The translations under genes and the position numbers were made by a program. Shown one piece after another: positions 1-10,790 of a stretch of 64,000 nucleotides of DNA (position 1 is the stretch's first letter; each line of letters starts with the position of its first letter). Source of the DNA: Ypsolopha sequella (taxonomy: Eukaryota; Arthropoda; Insecta; Lepidoptera; Ypsolophidae); the NCBI GenBank assembly GCA_934047225.1, contig OW204005.1:21770396-21834395 (forward strand), written 5' to 3'. Under the pieces are notes generated by a model that was not told the origin of the DNA, made no database searches, and was given only the letters and a program-made list of their open reading frames with translations.

Positions 1-334
1 GTGCAGTTTTTTAGACAATTTTTACCCTGAACAATAATTTGAGAAAGGGTCGTTTTGAGAAAGGGACAATTTTTGTCGAAGGGACATTTTGCGAACGGGA
101 CATTGTCCGCCTAAATGTAATAATCCTACCGATTCGTATAATACAATAGCGGAGGTTTATTTTTTTTATTTTGAGTTGGTTCAGTTCCCGGGTAAGACAA
201 GCAAATCTTAGAAGATCTTTAAATGCAGTTTTGTTTATTTAAAAAAATAAAGGAATGTTTCCTTTCAGTAAAATGAGCTAACTAAAGGATTTAAGGTAGT
301 TCCCCTCCAGGGCCCTTGATTTTTTTCCATCCTG
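1..334. mobile_element. MITE with CAGGGTGG ends, copy cut by window edge
   Basis: The right part of this stretch matches the complete 500-bp element at 20789-21288, ending CCATCCTGTA where the complete copy has CCACCCTGTA. Shared landmarks are the stretch AATCCTACCGATTCGT, the GTTTCCTTTCAGTAAAATG block and the GGTAGTTCCCCTCC block near the end. Unlike the full copy, it carries about 90 extra bases near 35-122 made of repeated GAGAAAGGG and GGGACATT words. No coding potential is visible. Confidence 0.7.
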
Positions 335-486
335 TATATTTAAAATATTTATTTATAGTGAGTGATGAATATTGATAACTTATCTGTTCATTTATTTACT
401 CTTTTGCTCCGCTGAAATCATTATATCAGTAAAGAGAAAGATGTCACTGTGGGTCATTTACATAAACGCAGCAATCAACACAGTAA

Positions 487-1069
487 GGGTACGTTTCGTA
501 ACGTGTGATTATCACTCGGAGCGATGCGAATTTTACCCTGCATCGTTCAAAAATCGACCCGAGTGAAACCGAGGGTAAACGAACTGTTACCTGACAGTTG
601 CGCTAAGTGTTTAGAAACGCTTTCGGGAAATGTGAATATCGCACTGACAAGTGCGAATTCTAACTCTGTTTGGGTACCGTTAAAATTCGCCTGACAGTTG
701 TCATTTCGGAGTTTTCTCGGGATTCGGACAATTTTTGAAAATAGAATTCAACATTTCCGTACGAATACGGGAAAATGTTTCGAAACTGCTTCGACAGGAT
801 TATGGCTTGCAAATGCAAAGGTTGCAATGCCATCCATATTAAAAGCAATAGGTATTTAGGTACTTTACTTAATTTATTTATTTTGATTTGAGGTTATGTA
901 TTTACTTGACGTGTGTCACTCCAGACCGTTTCAAAACGCTTTTCTCACGGGAATCACTCGCAAGCGTTTCAAAACCAGATCTTTCATTCTCTTTCTAGTA
1001 TATAGCTTTGTCTCTTTCTTAAAAACGAGTGAAATTTCGCACGAAGATCACACGTTTTGAAACGTAGCC
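487..1069. mobile_element. Harbinger-like non-autonomous DNA transposon
   Basis: The ends form inverted repeats of about 23 bp: GGGTACGTTTCGTAACGTG on the left, and GGCTACGTTTCAAAACGTG when the right end is read on the minus strand. A TAA lies directly outside both ends (484-486 and 1070-1072), matching the 3-bp TWA target duplication known for PIF/Harbinger elements. Length is 583 bp with no transposase ORF. The superfamily is inferred from TSD and TIR only. Confidence 0.6.
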
Positions 1070-1173
1070 TAACTTTAATGCTCTATAATTAGAGGGTAAG
1101 TGCTCCAATGATTAAACCATTTTTGACTTTTAACTAAATTCTTCTTTCGTTGGGGGCGATGAGTCCTGCACAG

Positions 1174-1337
1174 TGGGTCTACCGCGTAATTCTCATTTTC
1201 ATCAACATCAACTTGAGATTGAAATTTGACGTGCGTGCGACGACGCCCGCCTAACATGCCATCTCTTTTGCACGCGTTGAATTTCGCATGCATTTGCTTG
1301 AAGTTGATACAAATGAGAATTACGCGGTTGAGCCCCA
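1174..1337. mobile_element. Short foldback MITE (GGGTCTACCGCG ends), copy 1
   Basis: Imperfect inverted ends read TGGGTCTACCGCGTAATTCT on the left and the complement of AGAATTACGCGGTTGAGCCC on the right. The body (TTGACGTGCGTGCGACGACG, then TTTTGCACGCGTTGAATTTC) is almost identical at 45255-45417. Open frames through it are by-products of the palindrome. Confidence 0.7.
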
Positions 1338-1390
1338 GGTTCTCCGCAATCATGAATATATTGCACTTCCCCCCGGTCAGTACCTCTTTC

Positions 1391-2253
1391 GTAGGACATG
1401 GTATAAGATTTTACAATAAACTTCCAAAAGAGGTCCTTACTTTGTCAGAGAATAAGTTTAAACAGTATATTAAGCAGGGCCTACTGAAAAAGGCATATTA
1501 TAAAATAAATGAATATTTGGATGATGGTGAAGCATGGTGTTATAGTGATACTGATTTTAATGAAAGTAGGTAATAATTTAATTAATTAATATAATTTCCT
1601 AACTTTTGATTCCTCTTAAGAGTTAACATTAATTAATTACAGACTGTAAAAGGAAATAGACTATATGAGACAGGTAGGCAAAGATATATACGAGTATGTT
1701 TTTCTTTTTTCATTAACCTGAATTCCTGCTGTCTTGTATTTTCTTATCCCTTGGTTAAAGTAGATATAAGTAATTTGATGTATAGTATAAGTTTATGTTA
1801 AAAAAAAAAAAGACATGATCTTGCCAAGTTTCTTGCCCGTTCTTCTTAGCAAGACTAATCGAATGGGCGGAGGTAGGCATGTATTTATATTTTATATATG
1901 TAACCTATTACTATGTAGTATATAGGATGGGATTTGGTCGGCTGCCTGGATTCGTGCTGGGGGCTCGGTTGGTGATCATTGAACCTGTTCCTGGTCCCTG
2001 GCCGGGTCTCCGGTATGGGTTCGGGCGGTTGATTGGATTTCACCTTGTATAATAATATTTTACCTATAATTTTAATCGTATATATATTGCTACATAAATT
2101 AAAAAACATTTAATCTAAGTAGTTCATGTACATTTATTATTTTATTACATATATTTTTATAAGATTAAAATTTGACTGGTGAAACGTGTATTATATATAC
2201 CTACTTAGCAAAATAAACTTTTTGAATTTTTGAATTTTGAATCAGTCAGCCCA
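1391..2253 (+). mobile_element. 3' end of a jockey/CR1-like LINE, with decayed foldback in its UTR
   Basis: From 1391 to the stop at 1571-1573 the frame encodes 60 residues, including FYNKLPKEVLTLSENKFKQY and LLKKAYYKINEYL, the usual last residues of jockey/CR1-type reverse transcriptases. The 3' UTR follows and ends in a TTTGAATTTTTGAATTTTGAA tail typical of non-LTR elements. Other copies of the UTR are at 12953-13450 (minus) and 40951-42200 (plus). Bases 1921-2052 within the UTR are a decayed foldback related to the TACAAGGTG MITEs. The reverse-transcriptase body is missing: a 5'-truncated dead copy. Confidence 0.75.
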
Positions 2254-2299
2254 GCCCAGCTCCGGCGATACCGAAAAAAAATAGGATTTTTTCGAATCC

Positions 2300-2684
2300 A
2301 TTTACTCCACTATAACGTCATCTACGTATTTAATTTTTGGGTAAATGTTTATTGAGTATTTGATTAAGATTCTCACTGACAGCAAACGCGATTGGATGAA
2401 ATTTTCTCGATAGAAAATAATTCCGAAAAGACCTCTAAATTGTTTTATTTTTTCCTGTAATTCTGAAATTCTAACTAATTTCATTGTGAAATTGCATTCA
2501 AAATGTGGATATTATGTACATATTTGTAAAGTCTCCTTGAAAATCTTTTTGACAAAATAGCTTAGTACATTTTATATTAATAAAAAACCGACTTTTTGCT
2601 ACTTTTCCACGAATCCGTCCCACTCGCACTGAGGGTTTTTTCGCGTATGGAGTAACAGAGACGCTAAAACTTTTACGTACCGCC
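2300..2684 (-). mobile_element. TTAA/GGCG MITE, decayed copy
   Basis: The right end, read on the minus strand, starts GGCGGTACGTAAAAGTTTTA, like the GGCGATATGTAAAAG end of better copies, and is followed on the plus strand by TTAA at 2685-2688. The conserved internal blocks GTGCGAGTGGGACGGATTCG and AAAGTAGCAAAAAGTCGG are present on the minus strand. The left half retains GCGATTGGA and CTCGATAGAAA but is diverged, so the left limit is approximate. Confidence 0.65.
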
Positions 2685-2688
2685 TTAA

Positions 2689-3029
2689 AATAGAGCCGAA
2701 TAGCTTCAGACTTTTAACTAGTAGTACGCCCGGAACTGTGAACTAGCGATTCGATCTTGGCCGATGTTGGAACGTCTTATTTACTCACCTACCAAATTTC
2801 ATGACGTTCCGATCAACGATACTCGAGTTATCGTCGAACAAACATACATACATACAAGCGTCAGATTGTTCAGGTAGAGTCGAGGACTTCGCTTGCTCGT
2901 TCAAAAATCATAATCGTGTGTTTCGAGTCTTTCAAATCTCTGATTCTTGCAAATCTACTTCTACTAGATCCTCAGTTGCATAAGATATCGTTCTGTGTAT
3001 AGATTTTTGTCATAACTACAATATACATA
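2689..3029. other. Unassigned stretch, possible LINE 3' UTR piece
   Basis: No gene is seen. The segment CAAATTTCATGACGTTCCGA followed by a run of CATACATACATACA resembles the 3' UTRs of insect LINEs, but no coding part or second copy is recognised here. Confidence 0.3.
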
Positions 3030-3160
3030 TATACATACATATACTCACGCTCGTCTCCCAGAGGGGTAGGTAGAGACTACAGATTTCCATCAGCTACGAT
3101 CCAGACACACATCTTTCGCCTCTTCAACTATCGATCCATGGTACCTACAAAAAATATTTT
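3030..3160 (-). mobile_element. Fragment of non-LTR retrotransposon 3' end
   Basis: On the minus strand this reads like the segment at 17608-17745 and 9895-9985: GAAGAGGCGAAAGATGTGTG, then GATCGTAGCTGATGGAAATC, then TACCCCTCTGGGAGACGAGC. These words encode a degenerate EEAKDVCxDRSxWKS-like reverse-transcriptase C-terminus. It is heavily truncated. Confidence 0.55.
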
Positions 3161-3849
3161 TTACGAGAAAATCTCGACGCTAACACTGTGTAAGTAAAAA
3201 TCGCAGAATCAGCGCGCGCCCATGAGAAAATTCCTGATGATCTGTGGGCAGAAATTGTAGAAGAAACCTGTCTACGGGACCGTTTAGCGACGTGTTCAGA
3301 AAATTGACCCACACTCTCTATTGATTAGAATAAAATTCTCTTCTCCATAAAAATTAATGACGAATAGGCAATTTATATGAGGAAGTGAAATATTTTTTTC
3401 GGGTTATTGCAAATATTTTACTTTAGAAGCGGTTCAGTGTAATCGGTAGAGCATGGGGATCAACTTTCTGGTCCTCTAAAAAGTCCGCTTTGGATGAATC
3501 ATATTATGATTTATGATTCCGTTCTGATGCCGTCTCTTTTGCACGCGTGAAAAAGCTCTGACTCCATCCTACTTTCAAATCATTTTATGATTCACCCAAG
3601 TCGGCCTTTTTAGATCCCCTGAGCACTTAATTATCACACGGTCTATAAACTGTAGCTGTGACAAAAGTTTAGTACCTACAAATAATAAATAACTCACCTG
3701 GGTTGTTAATGCAATCCAGTTTAGTATGATATATTAGACGTGAAAAGGTTTTAACGTCAAAATTTCCCCAATCGAAAGAAAAAAAAAAAAAACTTTACTT
3801 TTTTTGTGTAAACGGTTTGCACGCTACCTGGCTAAGGTTCGGTACCTTC
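3161..3849. other. Unassigned non-coding stretch
   Basis: No gene seen. Bases 3425-3470 contain CAGTGTAATCGGTAGAGCA, which resembles a tRNA A-box, but no matching B-box follows at tRNA spacing. Weakly inverted words (AAAAAGTCCGC and GTCGGCCTTTTT) flank 3475-3620. Confidence 0.3.
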
Positions 3850-4326
3850 GGCATTTTCTCAGGATCCGGCCGGATACCGGATTATTATGCCGGGTACTGG
3901 ATAATGCCAAAAAATTAAGAAAGCAGCTTTTTTTCATAAGCAAACGATTATTAAATAAAAAAGAAAAACAACTTTTTACTTAAATTTACTTTTAATTTTA
4001 ATAAACAATCTAGTAACAAATCAATTTAACAATCATAAAATTAAAACGTCATTGAAAATTTAAGTCCCGCCGAGCGGTTCCGTGTTTGTATTTTTTTTTA
4101 AATAATTTGTGTTTTTTGTGCAATGGATGAAAGGCTATAAATTTGCGCTATCTCTTCCCTCTCTACCTCACCCTACACTTCTTAACCCTTATGAGCCTTA
4201 TGGTAGGTTTTAAAAGGCATTTTAATGCCGGATAATTTTGTCGGATACCCGGCAGATCTGGCAAATACTATGCCGGGTATCCGTTACCCATTACCCGGCA
4301 AAACAATGATCTGGCCCATCTCTAGT
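3850..4326. mobile_element. Decayed DNA-transposon-like repeat with CCGGATACCGG words
   Basis: The stretch is bounded by related GC-rich words in both orientations: CCGGATACCGGATTATTATG on the left, and GCCGGGTATCCGTTACCC and TTACCCGGCAAAAC on the right. The right boundary GGCCCATCTCTAG resembles a hAT terminal repeat. I see no clean terminal repeat on the left and no target duplication, so class is uncertain. The interior is AT-rich and non-coding. Confidence 0.35.
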
Positions 4327-5184
4327 ATAAACTCACCCTTGCAAATAATCAAAGAACTCAGCGCCTATATATTTTTGGGAATAACCACGTTTTGTTAAGT
4401 CACTGGGGTGGGTTCAATCCACAGGGTTCAATCACTAGAGACCTTACCCTATGTACTGCATAGCCCGTACAGTACATACGTATATATGTATGTAGTACAT
4501 TAGCACAAAACTAAACTATTATGTGGCCGTAGGTAACGAGCGGTCGTCATTATAACTAAATTATGTACTAGCTGCTCGCGCCAGAAGCTAACCATGATAT
4601 CCAAAACACCATTATTTACTCTATAACTCATATCAGTAGACGATAAAAGCGAGTTTTAATCAGCAAAACGGTAAATATACCGTGGTAGATTATACACGCT
4701 AATGTGAAGTGGGGCGACAACGAATAGTAAAACGTACACGTAAACATAATCTGCGGATTAGCTCTACAGCGTTCATGCAAACCTAGTATATCTTTGAGCG
4801 TGCTGATGTAGGTTATGATGATGACAATACTAAAATTAATTTGCCAGGGAAGGCATCTTGATGTTTAATTTTATTTGAATAGAAGAAGAAGCGACAAACT
4901 CGAAATGTCCCCACAACAATCGTTCTAGTCTGCAATACACGGATGAAGTGGAACACCCAGATACCAGGCTAGCATCAACTCGAGATAGCATAATCACATT
5001 GTGGAACCAGCAAGTCGGTAGTCGTTTCGTATCGAGTTGTACTTACATTACTCAGGGCCGTAGTAAGGACTGAATTTAGAGTGCAAATAAAATTTCAGTT
5101 GGGGCGCTAAGGTCGAAGTAAGCGTTGTCAGAATAGACTCATTTCTAAATAAATCTGGTGAAAATACTGCATTTTTTTATAAAC
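4327..5184. other. Unassigned non-coding stretch
   Basis: No gene, structured RNA or repeat copy was recognised. There are short runs of TATGTA words near 4480-4500. The phrase CAGGGCCGTAGTAAGGACTG at 5053 is followed by GGGGCGCTAAGG, similar in style to 55265-55330, and may be the edge of a dispersed repeat. Confidence 0.3.
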
Positions 5185-5805
5185 CAGCCTGGTGCGAGTC
5201 GGGCCTCGCTCTTTTAGGGTTCCGTACATATGACCTATTATTTCAAACTAGGTATTTATTTAATTTTACTTAATGCTCTAATTCTGTCAGACATAAAAAC
5301 TGCAAAATTAAGTTGGTTGAGTATTCGGGGATGTAACCCAAAAAATTCATTATATGTCGGCGTTTTTAGTATTTTTTGTTAAAATATACAGACATTTCAA
5401 ATTCCTAATTGATTTGGCCTTTGTGATAGACCCCGTAACAAAAATGGTCTAAAAATAGCAACTTTGATAGCCGCCCATTTCTTAAATTATAAGACCAAAA
5501 AAAAATTACTCTACTTAATGAGCTCTAGACAATGACATCCCACATGCTAGGATAAGAAAAAAAAATTCGGCTCCATTTTCACATATGAGCCCCCCTTCCT
5601 GAAAAATTATTTTATTACATTTTAAATTCAAAAGTCGGTTTTGGGTCAACATTTTACAAGACATACAAATTTTAGGTTTCTATCTCATTCCGTCTAAGAG
5701 CTAGAGACTCGTGACTAGTCGTGACATACGGACAGACAGACAGACGGACAGCGGAGTGATATTAATAGGGCTCCGATTTGCCCTTTGGGTACGGAATGCT
5801 AAAAA
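5185..5805 (-). mobile_element. RTE-clade LINE 3' end
   Basis: Read on the minus strand it starts near the TAGGGTTCCGTACC-type motif (decayed at 5785-5805), followed by CCGCTGTCCGTCTGTCTGTC and ACGACTAGTCACGAGTCTCT. It ends in the GAGTCCGACTCGCAC-type motif (decayed at 5190-5210). This is the 3' UTR layout of RTE elements common in Lepidoptera. It supplies the intact sequence against which the insertion at 30859-31285 can be recognised. No coding remains. Confidence 0.7.
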
Positions 5806-7035
5806 CTAGGCTAGTTTTGTATTAATTAGAGTTTGATATTAATTAGTTTTGAATTCCGAAGTTACAAAAATGTACCTATATTATACTGGAATGGGTATAC
5901 CCAATTTTTAAGGTAGGGCACCGCTGTTTTTAAGGTATGGCATTCCCCCCCCACAAAGTGCCCCCTCCACAATGTCACCCTCTAACTACAGCCGTAACAT
6001 TACTTGCAAGACTTGGAGCGCCCGCTCGATGCTCTCGATTGCTTGCTGAGGCAATCATTCGATATCGAATTAGTTCGCATCGGTGAACGCTCTTAGCTCG
6101 TAGGACTGTTGATTTGTGACACTTGACGAAATTTAATTTAGCTTGGGATTTAGGATTTTTATTCGCTAAAACTCCGAATACTGGTGAAACACTTTTACTT
6201 TGGAGACAACCCGGAAATCACGAAAAAAAAGAGCTTTTCTATAGCATAGGTAAATCATCTATCCACACTACATGACCAAAATGTATGGAACAACAGATTT
6301 CTTTATGTTATTTCAGGTTTAGCTTCGCAGTAAGAGTTATAGGCGAGTACTCTACCAGTTTCCGCCTTTTCAGCGACAAAAATCTAGCTATATTTTGATA
6401 TAGGTTTTCTTTCTATTCTAATTTATTTAATCAAACAAATGTCTTATTTGTCTCATTTAGTGAGTGCCATCAATCGTTTAAAAACCATCAACAACCCACC
6501 GAAATTGGGGGGCCGTCACGTAACAAAAAGTTCATTAATAGTCGCCAAACGTTAAACGAAATGAAGTCCAACCCAATTACCATTGAGTAACGTAGGCAGG
6601 CCTCAGGGGTTTTTGTTTCCAACGGATCCCTATTCATGCCGAGGTCGGGCCAGTGACAGGGGTGTCGCACATGTATGACAAATGGGTTGATAGCACGGGA
6701 CCACATTGATATTGTTGGGTTGGTTGGTCACAGTATTGTCGTTGTTATGAAAATTCGAGAATATATCTTTTTTATGGGCTTATGAATGGGCTTATACTTG
6801 GCCACTATCGCACCTGATAGAGATAGCGTAGGATTAAGTGAGCTCGCCCAGGAATGGGAGAATAATCAGTCAATCCAGGAAAATCTATGAAAGTTGGTAA
6901 CGTACAAAGGCCTGATACAATTCTAATTCAGATAATGCTTGTTTTTTTTTTATTTTTTTTTTTTGTGGACATTAGACAATTTGATTAATGTATTAATTGT
7001 AAAATTAATTATTTTTTGTTATATTTTAATTATGA
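5806..7035. other. Unassigned non-coding stretch
   Basis: No gene is supported. Bases 5940-5990 hold C-rich words. Bases 6480-6720 are more GC-balanced than the surroundings and show no match to other parts of the window, so they could be single-copy sequence. The 72-residue frame found there on the minus strand has no recognisable domain and I do not call it. Confidence 0.3.
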
Positions 7036-7310
7036 TTGATTCCTAGATTAATGTATATAGGTACAATTTCTTCTTCATTATTATTATTATTATTATTTTA
7101 CCCATACCTGCCATTGTATTTTTGTATCATATGCTTTAAAAAGGGGCAAACTGAAAATCAGCGCTGCAAGTTGCCTCAACTTGTAGTATTTGCTGAGTTT
7201 GCTCCTTTTTGCCATTTTGCATTATGTTGCACTCTTTTTTTTTCCTTTTTGTGTGTGTTTTTCTTTGGCAAATAAATTTATTTCACTTTCACTTTCACTT
7301 TCACTAAACA
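7036..7310 (+). mobile_element. LINE 3' UTR with TTTCAC hexamer tail
   Basis: The segment ends GGCAAATAAATTTATTTCAC followed by further TTTCAC units (to about 7305). A polyadenylation-like AATAAA next to a short tandem tail is the hallmark of insect non-LTR 3' ends. The preceding text (TTGCCTCAACTTGTAGTATT) is non-coding. No other copy is seen in the window. Confidence 0.5.
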
Positions 7311-7575
7311 ACTGCGTGTTAGCACTTTCCCGGTAAGAGTATGGTTCTCATTACATTACGTCATACCAGAATGCGACTAGGAGCTTGGCAGCATAGTTTC
7401 CTCATGAGGGTGATGATAAATCATAATTTTATAGAAAAGATTTCTCAGTTACTTTGGTCTAGATCTAACTGTCCGGGGTAGCCGAGGTCTGGTGTACCAA
7501 AGTGGTGGTGCTAAATATCAAGCTGACGGAAGACGACAATCCTTTGTACCGAATTCGCTTAGATTAAATTGTTAA

Positions 7576-8022
7576 GGTGTGTTAATTCAAAAACCATTTC
7601 GAGATTTAGGTTTAATAAGACGTATTTTCGAACTTGTGGTCTAAAAAACCTCATGATGATGAATATTTTTACGAAAAAGCTGCAACTTCCATTTGCCTTC
7701 GTGTTACGTCACTTGAGAAATGGCTGTTTAGAAATGTGTTCTTTGCTATCAAGATACATTTTTATAAAAATTTGTTTCTGACTTTATTTTGCAGCTGGAT
7801 GACAGGTGAGTAGACAGGCAGAGACAGAGCATTTTTTTTTATAAGCAATCACACATCACAATCGGTATAATGTCTAAAATTCTCAAGTGACGTCGTGTCG
7901 GACAATTCTTTAAAAAATCATAAAAAATAAAGGTTAATTTATATACCAAAATAATGAAAACTGTGTCCTAAATTGGCGTACAATTCCCTAGAAAAACTAA
8001 AAAAAAAAAAAAAGTTTTTAAA
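7576..8022 (+). mobile_element. TTAA-flanked 0.4-kb element E, copy 1
   Basis: The element starts GGTGTGTTAATTC and shares its whole length with 17978-18383 and 38881-39295, including the blocks TTGAGAAATGGCTGTTTAGA and GATGACAGGTGAGTAGACAG. TTAA lies immediately on both sides in all copies (7572-7575 and 8023-8026 here). I do not see terminal inverted repeats. It is non-autonomous and its class is unknown. Confidence 0.65.
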
Positions 8023-8027
8023 TTAAG

Positions 8028-8397
8028 CTGTGGGAATTCGATCGCAAGTCCAGATCGTGTCTCGGATCCATCTTACGGTTAATAAATATTTGTCAACCCT
8101 GCAAATGTTTGTGCATGTCCAATGGCCACGCACACCGTCCCATGCTAGCAAGCAGAGGGTGTCGCTTATGACAAATGTCGCTCCCGGCGCCGGGCTAGCA
8201 CGCGATAGGGTCACGCAGGCCTTTATAACATGCCGGGGACATAATTTTGCACTTATCATGCTGATATTGTTGAAACAGATATGCGGACTTTGATGTGAGG
8301 GCCGAATGTGCGCCAAAATTACATTTTATTTGTAAACAAAATTATCGTCGCTACATGAATCCCAAGGGTATCAGAGTTCTTTACTCTGAATAGACTG
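8028..8397. other. Unassigned stretch, possibly single copy
   Basis: Fairly GC-rich (for example CGCTCCCGGCGCCGGGCTAG near 8180) with overlapping open frames of 87 and 97 codons on opposite strands. Neither frame contains a recognisable domain or plausible splice context. Left uncalled. Confidence 0.3.
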
Positions 8398-8763
8398 TAA
8401 AATGCAAGTCACACTTCACACTCACTTCATCCACGTTTCACCGACGATTATACGTCCCAGCGCGATGTGTGTTGAGCACAGATGGAAAATATATGTCTAT
8501 ATATTTGTATTATGTATATCTATCTAGTAGAAGTTGAAAATGTTTTTTTTTTGACAAAAAAATAGTAATAAAATTATATTTTTATCACTGGTGATGAGCC
8601 CTATCGTCGTACTTCGGGTACAAATATGGACCCATAGCATAAAACGCTTCTGCACGCAGACCGAAAAAAAATCCCCACAGGATTTGAACCCGCGACCTTC
8701 AGATTAGAGGTCAAGATGGCCGTAACATTACACCACAGATCAAACACAAAGCAACCACAAAAC
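8398..8763 (-). mobile_element. tRNA-derived SINE with internal insertion
   Basis: On the minus strand the tRNA-like head runs from GTGGTGTAATGTTACGGCCA through the B-box GGTTCAAATCC. The body contains GCGATAGGGCTCATC, and the tail part GTCGGTGAAACGTGGATG lies at 8430-8455. The layout matches the better copy at 57661-57925. About 80 bp of AT-rich DNA interrupts it near 8505-8588. Confidence 0.7.
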
Positions 8764-9079
8764 AAGAACAATCCAACGTAACGCTCTTAAGACAATAATC
8801 GTGGTAAACAGTAATCAATAAATAAATTATCTCGAACTTTATTCGTAGGAATAAATTACAGTCAAAAGACTCGTGTCAACAAATAATACTCTCAAATTCA
8901 TAGTACAATGCACCTGTAACAAACTTCAACCCTCCTGTAACGAATGTCTATTCAAAAGGGGCCCCCTCGTCTATATAAATCTTTAGCATTCGACGCGAAG
9001 ACAAGTGATGTTTCTTGTCTAGTGGCGGCTAAGGCGCCAATTACACAAAGCCACGTTCTGCGTTCCGCTGTCACTCTAA
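8764..9079. other. Unassigned non-coding stretch
   Basis: No gene or structured RNA recognised. The stretch ends at the TAA that serves as left target duplication of the next element. Confidence 0.3.
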
Positions 9080-9472
9080 CCCCCGGTTTCTGAAAGGCCA
9101 ATCAAAGTTAACAGTAGATTAAAAAAACTTTAACCGCAAATAACGGTGAAAATAAAGCATATAGTGGTATCGATTCGGCATAACACGTCTTAACTTATTT
9201 GACAGGACTAACCGTATTTTAAGTGTCCTGTCTTTTTCTTTCTTCATCGAAAAGACAAGGACAGAACGCTTAAATTTAGTTTAGTCCTGTAAAATAAGTT
9301 AAGATGTGCTTCACCGAATCGGTACCATTATAAGTCTGAATAGTGATGAATCAATAATTAACTTAGTTAATTTTTGATTTCCATGTAAAATACCCACTTT
9401 TTCTGGCTTAATCCGCAGATAATTATTTTTTAATCTACTGTTAACATTGATTGGCCTTTCGGAAACCGGGGG
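9080..9472. mobile_element. TAA-flanked MITE (CCCCCGGTTTC ends) containing a second foldback
   Basis: The inverted ends are CCCCCGGTTTCTGAAAGGCC (left) and CCCCCGGTTTCCGAAAGGCC (right, minus strand), continuing into AATCAA and TTAACAGTAGATT on both sides. TAA flanks both ends (9077-9079, 9473-9475), as expected for a Harbinger-type insertion. Bases 9166-9325 inside are another foldback family also found at 26296-26441, so two insertions are nested. Confidence 0.7.
9166..9325. mobile_element. Foldback MITE (CGATTCGGC ends), nested copy
   Basis: Left arm GGTATCGATTCGGCATAACA and right arm (minus strand) GGTACCGATTCGGTGAAGCA form a hairpin; TTGACAGGACTAA pairs with TTAGTCCTGTAAAA near the centre. 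The same sequence family occurs at 26296-26441 in unrelated DNA, showing it is mobile. Confidence 0.65.
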
Positions 9473-9721
9473 TAATCTATGCGACCGACGGACGGCTTCG
9501 ATCTTTACGCACAGTCCGCGCGACAACACGCGGTCTATTATTTAGACCGCCGAACGCATTCTGTGTGATCGGCGGCTAAAGTTATGGGGCCCCTAGCCGG
9601 CCCTGGCAGACTGTTCAAGTTGTTGACGAATTTTTAACTTCACTATATAATAACAATATATATTATATATAAGTAATTAAAAGCCCTTTAGTGGTAAAAT
9701 TATATTTATATTTACTTCACT
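9473..9721. other. Unassigned non-coding stretch
   Basis: Bases 9476-9600 are GC-richer (CGACCGACGGACGGCTTCGA) and then turn AT-rich with a TATATATTATATATAAG run near 9655. No feature supported. Confidence 0.25.
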
Positions 9722-9990
9722 AGAAAAAGAGGAATGGTTGATATGGTTTGGACATGTAGAGAGGATGAATGGAAGTAGAGTGGCGAAAGAAATTTATGGT
9801 GCACAAGTCGAAGATAGAGCTCAGATGTAGAAGGACTAAGGACGCATGCTGACCAATTTGGCAACGTATTGAAGAAGGGCAATATCAAAAGTACCCGGAA
9901 TAGAAGAGCTTGTATGACTAGATTGTTGGATGTGGAAGATGCAAAAGAAGTGTGTCAGGATCGTAGCAGATGGAAATCGTAAATGCAAGG
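9722..9990 (+). pseudogene. Decayed non-LTR reverse transcriptase C-terminus
   Basis: Conceptual translation in broken frames gives WFGHVERMNGSR, AKEIYGAQVEDRAQM with a stop just after it, then STRNRRACMTRLLDVEDAKE and VCQDRSRWKS. These are the recurrent GHVERM and EAKEVCxDRxxWK blocks that close reverse transcriptases of several insect LINE families. Stops and frameshifts are present, so the copy is dead. Related fragments are at 17608-17745, 3030-3160 and 24465-24575. Confidence 0.65.
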
Positions 9991-10226
9991 ATAGGTTTAA
10001 AAAAAGAACACCATCTGTATACCATAATATCGTTAAAAATATGTTTATGCATATAGTATTAAAAGTTGCCTTAGCTAAAAAAAGTTGTCTTAGCTAAAAG
10101 TTGTATTTTGGCCGCTATAATTACTCGTATTAATATTTTGTTACAAATCCGGATATTCCATTGCATAAGTTACATAAATTAATATAATGATAGGTATAAT
10201 AACAATAATATAGGTAAGTATAAAAA

Positions 10227-10505
10227 ACCGGCCAAGTGCGAGTCGAACTCGCGCACGAAGCGTTCCGTATCATTATCTATAAAAACGGCAAAAAAATCAC
10301 GTTTGTTATACCCTTAAATATTTATTTTGTTCTGTTTTTTAGTATTTGTTGTTATAGCGGCAACAGAAATACATCATCTGTGAAAATTTCAACTGTCTAT
10401 CAAGGTTCATAAGATACAGCCTGGTGACAGACGGACAGACAGACGGACAGCGGAGTCTCAGTAATAGGGTCCCGTTGGTTACCCTTTGGGTACGGAACCC
10501 TAAAA
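10227..10505 (-). mobile_element. RTE-clade LINE 3' end
   Basis: On the minus strand it begins TTTTTAGGGTTCCGTACCCA, includes ACTCCGCTGTCCGTCTGTCT and ATACATCATCTGTGAAAATT as its complement, and ends GCGAGTTCGACTCGCACTTG GCCGG. It is one of the best-preserved RTE tails here, very close to 30406-30690. Confidence 0.8.
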
Positions 10506-10601
10506 ATTCAGTATGCTAAATAGAGTACAGATCTACGGTCTACCACAGATATGATGCGCATAGAAATCTATAGCTGACCGACCTATCTGTCATGGATTAT
10601 A

Positions 10602-10790
10602 CAAGGTGACTTTTTGATCATCGTCCAAATTCATACTGGTGGCTTGGTAAGTGATCAGTATCTTGGATCAATAACAATTTTTGTGAAATTCGTAAAATGA
10701 AATTTCGACTCCCCATAGTGATTCACTCGGGACTGGAAGTGAATTTCTATGGGAAGCCGGTTTTTCTTAAATAACACTTTTTTTGAAGAA
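10602..10790. mobile_element. Half of a TACAAGGTG foldback MITE
   Basis: Starts TACAAGGTGACTTTTTGATC and continues CATACTGGTGGCTTGGTAAG, identical in plan to the left arm of the complete copies at 11884-12149, 13977-14241 and 41041-41306. The right arm is missing, so this is a solo arm. Confidence 0.65.

Noticed and set aside
7266..7310. TTTCAC run as a telomere-like or regulatory repeat
   Set aside because: It directly follows AATAAATTTA and fits the tandem tail of a LINE 3' end.
8023..8316. Overlapping frames of 97 and 87 codons
   Set aside because: Antisense open frames of similar length in GC-rich DNA are expected by chance; no recognisable motif.
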